Of a DNA stretch of 38,848 bases, positions 15,799 through 22,908 are shown piece by piece. Below the pieces are notes generated by a model. That model ran no database searches and was not told where the DNA came from. It saw nothing but the letters and a program-made list of their open reading frames with translations. The stretch spans positions 1 to 38,848 of the forward strand of contig NZ_BDBY01000384.1 in NCBI RefSeq assembly GCF_001613225.1, read 5' to 3'. The position numbers were made by a program, and so were the translations under genes. Position 1 is the stretch's first letter, and each line of letters opens with the position of its first letter. This DNA is from Nocardia pseudovaccinii NBRC 100343 (lineage in GTDB: Bacteria > Actinomycetota > Actinomycetes > Mycobacteriales > Mycobacteriaceae).

Positions 15799-16457
15799 GC
15801 CGCAGCGCCTTTCGCCGTCCTGGTGTCCGCGCGCGTCCACGGGGTCGCCCAGCGTCCGATGGCGTACACCAGGCGGTCGAAGATCAGGGCCAGCGCCAGC
15901 GTCACAATGATGCCCGCGATGATCTCGTCCGGGTAGTCGCGCTGATAGCCCTGGGTGAAGAGTTTGCCGAGCCCGCCGACACCGATCAGCGCGCCGACCG
16001 AAACCATGGCGATATTCGTGACCACCACAACGCGCAGGCTGGAGACGAAAACCGGTATGGCCAAAGGCATATCGACGGTCACGGTGCGCCGCAGCGAACT
16101 GAAGCCGACGGCGTCGGCGGCATCGATGACGGTGGGCGACACCGAATCCAGTGCCGTCGGCACCGCGATCACCAGCAGCGCCGTCGAATACACGGTGAGC
16201 GCGATGATCACATTCACCGGATCGATGGTCGAAATCCCGGCGAGCGGCGGAATGATCACGAACAGAGCCAGCGATGGAATGGTGTACGACAGGCTGGCCG
16301 CCGTCACCGTGACGCGCCGCAGCCAGGAGATCCGGCGCACCAACGCACCCACCGGAATCGCGATGATCAGCCCGAGCAGTAGCGGCACCAACGCGAGATA
16401 CAGATGGGTCTTGGTGAAACCCATGATCTCGGAGAAGTTGTCGATCAGATACTTCAT
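15795..16457 (-). CDS. proW: Glycine betaine/choline ABC transporter permease (ProW-like)
   Basis: 220 aa. Multiple hydrophobic helices with LSYTIPSLALFVIIPPL and the EAA-like loop (SPTVIDAADAVGFSSLRRTVTVDMPLAIP), then SVGALIGVGGLGKLFTQGY, are characteristic of OpuCB/ProW-type importer permeases. Its start overlaps the ATPase stop by 4 bp and its stop overlaps the second permease start by 4 bp, so the transport subunits are translationally coupled. Substrate class is inferred from the whole operon. Confidence 0.87.
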   Translation of the reverse strand: MKYLIDNFSEIMGFTKTHLYLALVPLLLGLIIAIPVGALVRRISWLRRVTVTAASLSYTIPSLALFVIIPPLAGISTIDPVNVIIALTVYSTALLVIAVPTALDSVSPTVIDAADAVGFSSLRRTVTVDMPLAIPVFVSSLRVVVVTNIAMVSVGALIGVGGLGKLFTQGYQRDYPDEIIAGIIVTLALALIFDRLVYAIGRWATPWTRADTRTAKGAAA

Positions 16458-17602
16458 GCGTTTTCGGTTTCGAAGAAATGCCGATTGCGCTCGTCGTCCT
16501 CCACCGTGCGCTGCCCGGCGAGTTGTTCGAGTACCTCGGGAGCCCGGATACCGCCGCGAGTCGCACCGGAATCGTCAACGGCGACACCGATTCCCGACGG
16601 TGAGGAGATCGCCGCGTCCAGTGCCTGCCGGAGGTCGCCGTCCGGCGGGAAGAGCGAGCCACCCGCGGCGATGCTGTCGTGCAATGCCCGCCCGGCCCGA
16701 ATGCTCTCTACGCCGGTGACGTCGATCCACCCGCGCGGAACACCGGAATCGGTGACCACCAATACCCATTCGCCGCGGTCCAGCCGCAATTCGGTGAGTT
16801 CGGGTTCGGTTGCGGTGTGGATCTCGTGCAGTGTCAGGCTATCCGCGCTGCGGAACGACAGCGCGCGATAGCCGCGATCACGTCCGACGAAGCCCGCCAC
16901 GAAATCTGTTGCGGGCGCGGCCAGCACGCGCTGTGGTTCGTCGTATTGCTGGAGGACGCCGCCCGGTCCGAACACCGCGATCCGGTCGCCGAGCTTCACC
17001 GCCTCATCGATGTCATGGGTGACGAAGACGATGGTCTTGCGCAATTCGGCTTGCAGCCGCAGCATTTCGGCCTGCAACTCCTCGCGCACCACCGGATCGA
17101 CCGCGCTGAACGGTTCGTCCATCAAAAGCACCGGCGGATCCGCGGCCAGCGCCCTGGCCACTCCGACGCGCTGCTGCTGTCCGCCGGAGAGCTGGGCGGG
17201 ATACCGGTTGGCCAGGGATCGGTCCAACCCGACCCGGTCCAGCACCTCGAGTGCCGCCGCTCGGGCCGCGCGACGCCGAACTCCTTGCAGCACAGGCACG
17301 GTCGCGACATTGTCGATGACGGTGCGATGCGGCAGGAGTCCGGCGCTCTGGATCACGTATCCGATACCGAGCCGCAGCTCGACCGGATTCACCGTCGAAA
17401 TATCCGCGCCGCCAACGGTGATGGTGCCCGAACTGGGTGTGATCATCCGGTTGATCATGCGCATCGAGGTGGTCTTGCCACAGCCCGACGGTCCGACGAA
17501 GACGGTGAACGAACCGGATTCGATGCGTAGATCGAGTTCGGAGACGGCGTGCGTGCCATCCGGATAGGTCTTGCTGATACGGCTGAATTCGATATCGGAC
17601 AC
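16454..17602 (-). CDS. proV: Glycine betaine/choline ABC transporter ATP-binding subunit (ProV/OpuCA-like)
   Basis: 382 aa from the GTG at 17602 with AGGAG upstream. Walker A GPSGCGKTT (38-46), signature LSGGQQQRV (138-146), Walker B VLLMDEP (158-164) and the switch His in VFVTHD are all intact. About 130 residues follow the nucleotide-binding domain and resemble the CBS pair of OpuCA/ProV, which in relatives senses ionic strength or c-di-AMP; the match here is degenerate. It energises uptake through the two permeases encoded downstream and lies 8 bp after the binding-lipoprotein gene. Confidence 0.9.
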   Translation of the reverse strand: MSDIEFSRISKTYPDGTHAVSELDLRIESGSFTVFVGPSGCGKTTSMRMINRMITPSSGTITVGGADISTVNPVELRLGIGYVIQSAGLLPHRTVIDNVATVPVLQGVRRRAARAAALEVLDRVGLDRSLANRYPAQLSGGQQQRVGVARALAADPPVLLMDEPFSAVDPVVREELQAEMLRLQAELRKTIVFVTHDIDEAVKLGDRIAVFGPGGVLQQYDEPQRVLAAPATDFVAGFVGRDRGYRALSFRSADSLTLHEIHTATEPELTELRLDRGEWVLVVTDSGVPRGWIDVTGVESIRAGRALHDSIAAGGSLFPPDGDLRQALDAAISSPSGIGVAVDDSGATRGGIRAPEVLEQLAGQRTVEDDERNRHFFETENA

Positions 17603-17610
17603 GCTGGCTC

Positions 17611-18603
17611 CTACCCGGTGGGCTTGTTCAGCCCTTGGGCGGCGACCCATTGTTGTGCTGCGGCCTTGGGTTCGGTCTTACTGCTTCCGGAGACCGCCTC
17701 GTTGAGCTTCAGCAGTTCGCCGGTGGTGAGTTTCGCGGAGACCGCGTTGAGCGCGGCGAGCGCCTTATCGGTCTTCTTGGCCGAGTTGAACAGCGGCACC
17801 ACGTTCTGGGCGGGGAAGTTGTGCTTCGGATCCTCCAGGACCACCAGATTGTTCTGCGCGATCGCCGGGGAGGTGGTGAAGATATTGGCCGCGGTCACCG
17901 CGCCCTCGACCAACGCGCGCACCGTCGCGGGTCCGCCGCCGTCGGCGATCGGCACGAAATTGTTCGCGGCGATATCCAGGTTGTAGTTCTTCTTAAGGCC
18001 GGGCAGACCGCCCGCGCGCTCCTGGAATTCGGCGGGCGCACCGAATTTCACCTCGGCCGAATGTGCGGCCAGATCGGCGATGCTGTGCAGGTTCCAGCGC
18101 TCCGCGGTGGCCTTGGTGACCACGACCGCGTCCGAGTCCTGGCCCGGGGCCGGGGTGCCGACGGCGAGATCGGAACCGAGTGCCGTGGTGAGGGCGGCGT
18201 CGATATCGGCTGAGCTTGCCGCGGTGGCGTTCTTGTCCAGGTACTGCAACAGGTTGCCGTTGTACTCCGGAATCACCGAGATCGCGCACTGGCGCAGCGC
18301 CGGGATATACGCTTCGCGGCTACCGATATTGAGTTTGGTGTCGACATTGAATCCGTTGGCGCGCAACGCTTCCGCGTAGATATTCGCAACCGTTTCCGAT
18401 TCCGGGAAGTTCGCCGAGCCGACGGTCAGCCCGTCGCCCTCGCAATTGCCCTTGGCCGCAAGCGGATCGGAGTTACCACAGGCGGACAGGATCATGGCGG
18501 CGGCCAGTGCCGCGGCGGCGACGAGAATGCGGGCGGCGCGCAGCGTCAGCCGCAGCGCGAACCGCCCGTGCCGCGCGGCATCGGGGTTGATCGTGGTTTT
18601 CAC
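17611..18603 (-). CDS. proX: Glycine betaine/choline-binding lipoprotein (ProX-like)
   Basis: 330 aa from the GTG at 18603 (AAGGA 5 nt upstream). A basic N-region and hydrophobic core end in the lipobox ILSAC, so Cys42 is the lipidated residue. The OpuAC-type binding domain shows VGSANFPESETVANIYAEAL near the start, SREAYIPALRQ, ISVIPEYNGNLLQYLD and later FVPIADGGG. It captures an osmolyte or quaternary amine outside the membrane for the ProVWZ subunits. First gene of the four-gene operon; ligand identity (betaine, choline, carnitine) is not determinable here. Confidence 0.88.
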   Translation of the reverse strand: MKTTINPDAARHGRFALRLTLRAARILVAAAALAAAMILSACGNSDPLAAKGNCEGDGLTVGSANFPESETVANIYAEALRANGFNVDTKLNIGSREAYIPALRQCAISVIPEYNGNLLQYLDKNATAASSADIDAALTTALGSDLAVGTPAPGQDSDAVVVTKATAERWNLHSIADLAAHSAEVKFGAPAEFQERAGGLPGLKKNYNLDIAANNFVPIADGGGPATVRALVEGAVTAANIFTTSPAIAQNNLVVLEDPKHNFPAQNVVPLFNSAKKTDKALAALNAVSAKLTTGELLKLNEAVSGSSKTEPKAAAQQWVAAQGLNKPTG

Positions 18604-18628
18604 TGGAGTCCTTCCGGCATGACGGGCG

Positions 18629-18652
18629 GTGCGAGAAGCCGTGCTCGCACGG
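18629..18652. promoter_or_regulatory. Overlapping inverted repeats between the two divergent binding-protein genes
   Basis: GTGCGAG-N8-CTCGCAC (18629-18650) overlaps CCGTGC-TC-GCACGG (18639-18652); both are perfect. They sit in the 126-bp gap between the two substrate-binding-protein genes, a natural place for an operator controlling both. No regulator gene is adjacent. Function is inferred from position only. Confidence 0.35.
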
Positions 18653-18729
18653 CCACCCGGTACATTCTGGTTGTTCATATTGCCCGCTGCATGCAGTTCC
18701 TGTTCACTACCGAAGGTTGGTGTCGCCGG

Positions 18730-19653
18730 ATGGGGTTGGCCGCGTCGAGGCGGATGCTGGCACGGATCGTGGTCGTCACGGCCGTCGGGCTGGCTGTTTC
18801 CTGTGGAAGCGACGGTTCGGGCCCGACGATAGCGGTCGGCGCGGGCGATTCGATGGAATCAAATCTGCTTGCGCAAATTTATGCGGGCGCGCTGGCGCGG
18901 ACCGGTGCACGCACCTCGGTCACCGCCGATCTCGGTAATCGGGCGGACTATCTGGCCGCGCTGGATGCTGGCACGGTGACGGTGGTCGGCGAGCACAGCG
19001 GCGAACTGCTCACCTTCCTGAATGCCGACGCGCAGGCGCGCAAGCCCGAGGTGACGACCGAGGTGGCGGACAAGTCCGCGCCAGTTCGGTTGTCGGTGAC
19101 CGAGGAGTTGAACCGGTCGCTGCCGGAAGGGCTGGCGGTCTCCGATCCGGCCGACGGTACGGATATGCGAGCCCGGGTGCTGCTGACCGAAGCGGTGGGC
19201 AAGGACGTGCGGTCGATCGGCGCGCTCGCACCGCGGTGTGGCGAAATCCAGGCCGGGGTGGCATCGGTGCCCGGCGTGCTGCAAACCGCGGCGCCCGTGT
19301 GGATTGCCGGTTGCGACTTCGCCGGTACCAGGCCCTATCCCGACGCGACTGCGTTGCGAAAGGCATTGCTGGACGGCGAAATCCAGGCCGGAATCCTGAC
19401 CGGCCCGCCCGCGCTGACCCCCGGTGCGACCGATGGGCTGACGATCCTCGCCGATAACGATTACGCGGTGCGAGCCGAGAATGTGCTCGCGGTCTACCGC
19501 AAGGGTCTGCTGGATGATCGGCAGATCAAGAAACTGAACTACGTCGCGGGTGAGCTCACGACCGACGAGTTGGCGGAGATGATCCGCAAGGTCCGCGCGG
19601 GTGCCGCTGCCGCGGAGGTGGCGCGCACCTGGTTGGACAACCACGCGCTCTAG
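18730..19653 (+). CDS. Second OpuAC-type substrate-binding lipoprotein, divergent from proXVWZ
   Basis: 307 aa from the ATG at 18730; an in-frame ATG at 18691 would give an unusually long n-region. Signal peptide RRMLARIVVVTAVGLAVSC ends in a lipobox with Cys25. The body follows the ProX layout: GAGDSMESNLLAQIYAGAL, NRADYLAALDAGTVTVVGEHSGELLTFLN, and a C-terminal QIKKLNYVAGELTTDELAEM like the first binding protein. It has diverged strongly and has an odd cysteine pair (RCGEIQ, AGCDFAG) that may form a disulfide. No transport subunits are encoded next to it, so it may feed the ProVWZ complex. Ends in a strong terminator. Confidence 0.78.
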   Translation: MGLAASRRMLARIVVVTAVGLAVSCGSDGSGPTIAVGAGDSMESNLLAQIYAGALARTGARTSVTADLGNRADYLAALDAGTVTVVGEHSGELLTFLNADAQARKPEVTTEVADKSAPVRLSVTEELNRSLPEGLAVSDPADGTDMRARVLLTEAVGKDVRSIGALAPRCGEIQAGVASVPGVLQTAAPVWIAGCDFAGTRPYPDATALRKALLDGEIQAGILTGPPALTPGATDGLTILADNDYAVRAENVLAVYRKGLLDDRQIKKLNYVAGELTTDELAEMIRKVRAGAAAAEVARTWLDNHAL

Positions 19654-19670
19654 CAAATCCCCTGGTCACG

Positions 19671-19702
19671 ACGGCCCGAGCGGTTACGCTCGGGCCGTTT
19701 TG
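19671..19702 (+). terminator. Intrinsic terminator after the second binding lipoprotein
   Basis: Perfect 12-bp stem ACGGCCCGAGCG (19671-19682) with its complement (19687-19698), a GTTA loop, and a TTTTGC tail. Confidence 0.85.
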
Positions 19703-19740
19703 CTATGTCGCCGATCACTTTTCCGATCGATGCCGCGGTC

Positions 19741-19783
19741 TTGTGCGTGGACTGTTCCGCACCGTATATTCCATGTGGAGTAT
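19741..19783 (+). promoter_or_regulatory. Promoter and PadR-type quasi-palindrome upstream of padR
   Basis: TTGTGC (19741-19746), an 18-nt spacer and TATATT (19765-19770) form a candidate promoter. Overlapping the -10 is ATATTCCA-TG-TGGAGTAT (19766-19783), pairing at 7 of 8 positions, the size of a typical PadR operator. Binding would block the promoter, so autoregulation of padR and the downstream exporter gene is the simplest reading. The regulator assignment is inferred. Confidence 0.5.
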
Positions 19784-19871
19784 TTGATCGGGAGTATGTC
19801 GGTGGCCATGGCTATCGTGCTCCAGGAATTCGATCTCGCATCCGCGAGTGTTGTGCAGGAGGTGACCGAAA

Positions 19872-20564
19872 ATGGGGCAGCACGCGCGCCCGTCGGTGAC
19901 GCCATTGGCGATCGCCGTGCTCGCGCTGCTCGAAGAGCGGCCCATGCATCCCTACGAGGCATTTCAGCTGCTGATCGCACGTCGGGAGGACATGCTGGTG
20001 AAGGTGCGGCCGGGCTCGCTCTATCACACGGTAACGCGGTTGGCCGACCAGGGATTGGTGCAGGCCGAGGGGGTCGACCGGGAGGGGAATCGGCCGGAGC
20101 GCACCACCTACCGGATCACCGAAAGCGGCCGGGCGACATTGCGTTCCCGAATCGCCGAGATCCTGCGCGATCCCGGTCGGGAGTACCCGATGTTCCCGGT
20201 CGGGCTCGCCGAAGCCCACAACCTGCCCGCGACGGAAGTGCTCGCGCTACTGCGGGAGCGGGTCGATCGGCTGGCGCAGGACCTCGCCGATGTCGACATG
20301 ATGAGCCAGTGGGCGGGTGTGCACGATGTGCCCCGTCGCTACTGGATCGTGCTCCCGTATCTGCATGCCACCATCGCGGCCGAGATCGCGTGGGTCCACA
20401 ACCTGATCTCCGAACTGGAAAGCGGCGAGATGGAGTGGAACGAATTCGACCCCGCCACCGGCGTCCGCGTAACCGAACATCAGCACCCTTGGTCCGAACG
20501 AGAAAGTTCCGGACTACCCCCGGTGCCGCGCCGCTGGAGCCAGACCAGCGCCTCACCGCCGTGA
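19872..20564 (+). CDS. PadR family transcriptional regulator
   Basis: 230 aa. Perfect AGGAGG 9 nt before the ATG. The N-terminal PadR winged helix is clear: LAIAVLALLEERPMHPYEAFQLL, then KVRPGSLYHTVTRLADQGLVQAEG and RTTYRITESGRATL. A longer C-terminal helical domain with LRERVDRLAQDLADVD and EIAWVHNLISELESGEMEW should mediate dimerisation and ligand sensing (Vir-like PadR_C). It is 84 bp upstream of the MFS exporter gene on the same strand, the classic drug-responsive repressor/pump pairing. Confidence 0.88.
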   Translation: MGQHARPSVTPLAIAVLALLEERPMHPYEAFQLLIARREDMLVKVRPGSLYHTVTRLADQGLVQAEGVDREGNRPERTTYRITESGRATLRSRIAEILRDPGREYPMFPVGLAEAHNLPATEVLALLRERVDRLAQDLADVDMMSQWAGVHDVPRRYWIVLPYLHATIAAEIAWVHNLISELESGEMEWNEFDPATGVRVTEHQHPWSERESSGLPPVPRRWSQTSASPP

Positions 20565-20648
20565 TGTGTACCGGTGCGTGCAGCACCCGATTCGCTTCTC
20601 TGCCGTGCTTGTCAGCCGGGACAGACATCCGAGATAGGAACCAAATCC

Positions 20649-22130
20649 ATGACCACACAACGTAATCCGTGGCTGGCGCTGTTCGCGCTGGTCGTCGGCT
20701 TCTTCATGATCCTGCTGGATATGACCATCGTCGCGGTCGCGAACCCGGCGATCATGACGGATCTGCAGGCCGACATCTCCCAGGTCATCTGGGTGACCAG
20801 CGCGTACTTGCTGACCTATGCGGTGCCGCTGCTGGTCACCGGTCGGCTGGGTGATCGCTACGGGCCCAAGAACCTGTACCTGATCGGTCTGGCCGTATTC
20901 ACCGCCGCCTCGCTGTGGTGCGGTCTGTCCGGATCGATCACCATGCTTATCGCCGCACGGGCCGTGCAGGGTCTCGGCGCCGCGATGATGACGCCGCAGA
21001 CCATGGCGGTGATCACCAGGACCTTCCCGCCGGACAAGCGCGGTGCGGCCATGGGTCTGTGGGGCGGTGTCGCCGGTCTGGCCACGCTGGTCGGCCCGAT
21101 CCTCGGCGGTGTGCTGGTCGACGGGCTCGGCTGGGAGTGGATCTTCATCGTCAATGTTCCGGTCGGCATCGTCGCCTTCGCGCTCGCGGTCTGGCTGGTC
21201 CCGGCGCTGCCGACGCATGAGCACAAGTTCGACATCCCGGGTGTGGTGCTCAGCGGTATCGGTCTGTTCCTGCTGGTCTTCGGTATCCAGGAGGGCAATA
21301 CCTACGACTGGTCGCTGCGCATCTGGCTGATGATCGGCGCGGGTGTCGTTGTGCTGGCGGTGTTCCTGGTGAATCAGTCGCGCAATACCGGTGAGCCGCT
21401 GCTGCCGTTGGGGCTGTTCCGTGATCGCAACTTCGCGATGTCGAATGTGGCCATCGCGGCCATGGGCGCGGCGGTCACCTCGTTCATGGTGCCGACGTAC
21501 TTCTACCTGCAGGCGGTGCGCGAAATGTCACCGACCAAGTCCGCCTTGGTATTCGCGCCGATGGCGATCGTCACGGGCGTCTTCGCACCGATCATCGGCA
21601 AGGTCTCCGACAAGCTGCACCCGCGTCTTGTGCCCACCATCGGATTCATCGGATTCTCGGTGTCGATCTTTTGGTTCTCGGCAGTGATGACACCGCATTC
21701 GTCACTGGTGTGGTTCCTGGTCTCGGCCGCGCTGGCGGGTTTCGCCAACGCCTGCATCTGGGCGCCACTGGCTTCCACCGCCACGCACAACCTGCCGATC
21801 CAGCTGGCCGGTGCGGGCGCGGGTGTCTACAACACCACCCGGCAGGTGGGTTCGGTACTCGGTAGCGCCGCGATCAGCGCCTTGGTCGCGGCCCGGATGA
21901 GCGCAAACGGCCTCGGCGGCGGCAAGGTCTCCGAAGGCGGTGCGGGCCAAGGGCCCATCCCCGAATTCGTCAAGGACGCCTTCAGCACCGCCCTCAGCCA
22001 AGCCATCCTGCTCCCCGCGGGCATCCTCGTGATCGGTGTAATCGCCTCGGCCCTCTTCATCCGCCACGGCAAGTCCGCCGCATCCGGCCCGAAGACCGAC
22101 CTGGCCAAGGCCGACGCCGTCGGCGTGTGA
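20649..22130 (+). CDS. MFS drug exporter, DHA2 (EmrB/QacA-like, 14-TM) family
   Basis: 493 aa from the ATG at 20649; the frame extends upstream but only this start has a purine-rich region (AGGA) and a normal N-terminus. Family motifs are present: LDMTIVAVANPAIMTDL in TM1, GRLGDRYGPKN (motif A), and GPILGGVLVDGLGWEWIFIVNVPVGI (motif C, the antiporter signature). About 14 hydrophobic helices are seen. Expected to export drugs or lipophilic cations with proton antiport. The substrate is unknown. Likely regulated by the upstream PadR protein. A hairpin follows the stop. Confidence 0.92.
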   Translation: MTTQRNPWLALFALVVGFFMILLDMTIVAVANPAIMTDLQADISQVIWVTSAYLLTYAVPLLVTGRLGDRYGPKNLYLIGLAVFTAASLWCGLSGSITMLIAARAVQGLGAAMMTPQTMAVITRTFPPDKRGAAMGLWGGVAGLATLVGPILGGVLVDGLGWEWIFIVNVPVGIVAFALAVWLVPALPTHEHKFDIPGVVLSGIGLFLLVFGIQEGNTYDWSLRIWLMIGAGVVVLAVFLVNQSRNTGEPLLPLGLFRDRNFAMSNVAIAAMGAAVTSFMVPTYFYLQAVREMSPTKSALVFAPMAIVTGVFAPIIGKVSDKLHPRLVPTIGFIGFSVSIFWFSAVMTPHSSLVWFLVSAALAGFANACIWAPLASTATHNLPIQLAGAGAGVYNTTRQVGSVLGSAAISALVAARMSANGLGGGKVSEGGAGQGPIPEFVKDAFSTALSQAILLPAGILVIGVIASALFIRHGKSAASGPKTDLAKADAVGV

Positions 22131-22138
22131 GTTCTGCG

Positions 22139-22167
22139 TGCCCCGTGCGTAATTCGCGCACGGGGCA
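22139..22167 (+). terminator. Hairpin between convergent exporter and Uma2 genes
   Basis: TGCCCCGTGCG (22139-22149) pairs perfectly with 22157-22167 around a 7-nt loop. There is no T-tract. It is the only strong stem in the 43-bp convergent gap. Confidence 0.65.
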
Positions 22168-22173
22168 TACCCG

Positions 22174-22800
22174 TCAGCGGGCCAGACCCGTCAGCTGGGT
22201 CCAATCGATGGTTATCCGAATCGGTAGGTCGACGGTGGTCTGCGGCTCGTTCGGCGTCAACTTCGCATGAGGTCGGTACTGACCGAGGACATGATCAAGA
22301 ACGAAGATCTCGATCATTGAGATGCTGTTGTCGCCAATTCGGACAATCCAGTACCACGGGATACCGGCAATTGCATACTCCGCTTTCTTCTCGACCAGGT
22401 CGATCCTCGTGGTGCCCGGTGACACGATCTCGATGACCAGCTTTACGAGGTGAGCGGGCAGCGGTCGGAGATCCGCGGGTGCACAGTCGTAAATGCCGAG
22501 ATCGGGTCGCCTGATGGTTGTTCGCGGCGTTTCCCACAGCAGTAAGTCGAAGTCAATACTTGTGTCCAGGCATTCGTCCCGATACTGGTCGACGTGCTCG
22601 GCGATTGCTCGGTCAACCATGTGTGCAAGTCTGAACGTCGCTGTCTGATGCGGTCGACTCGGTTCTTCCGCCCGGACCGCTTCGCCGTTCTCCACCTCAA
22701 CCAGGCGGCAGAAGTCTTCGGGAAGTTCCTTCCAAATCTCCACCGTGATCGGCTCCGGCTGCAGGTTCTCTTCCCGCGCCCAATCGAATACGGCGGACAT
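22174..22800 (-). CDS. Uma2 family (DUF820) PD-(D/E)xK nuclease-like protein
   Basis: 208 aa from the ATG at 22800, which has GAGGAG nearby; an in-frame start at 22875 lacks one. The fold's active-site pattern is visible: TIRRPDLGIYD (Asp), LVIEIVSPGT (Glu), and DLVEKKAEYAIAGIPWYWIV with the Lys. Members are widespread in cyanobacteria and actinobacteria, often called Uma2 or restriction-endonuclease-like; true substrates are unknown. No methylase or partner is adjacent. Lower GC bias than its neighbours (for example TTGCATACTCCGC in its coding DNA) may point to transfer. Confidence 0.75.
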   Translation of the reverse strand: MSAVFDWAREENLQPEPITVEIWKELPEDFCRLVEVENGEAVRAEEPSRPHQTATFRLAHMVDRAIAEHVDQYRDECLDTSIDFDLLLWETPRTTIRRPDLGIYDCAPADLRPLPAHLVKLVIEIVSPGTTRIDLVEKKAEYAIAGIPWYWIVRIGDNSISMIEIFVLDHVLGQYRPHAKLTPNEPQTTVDLPIRITIDWTQLTGLAR

Positions 22801-22908
22801 GCTGCTCCTCGGGACCGGCAACGAGTATCGGGCCGATCCTATCGTGGCAAGCGCAACCGGCTGGTAAGCGCGCACCGGGTCAAAATATTGTCTTATGCGC
22901 CGTAATCG

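Noticed and set aside
15799..16662. Apparent N-terminal extension of the ProZ permease
   Set aside because: It is out-of-frame reading of the ProW gene; the ATGA overlap at 15795-15798 marks the real start.
19601..20665. Long plus frame across padR, beginning with a plausible MSVAMAIVLQEF peptide at 19796
   Set aside because: It runs through padR in another frame with no family match; the ribosome site AGGAGG serves padR. The short 5' part could be a leader but has no stop before padR.
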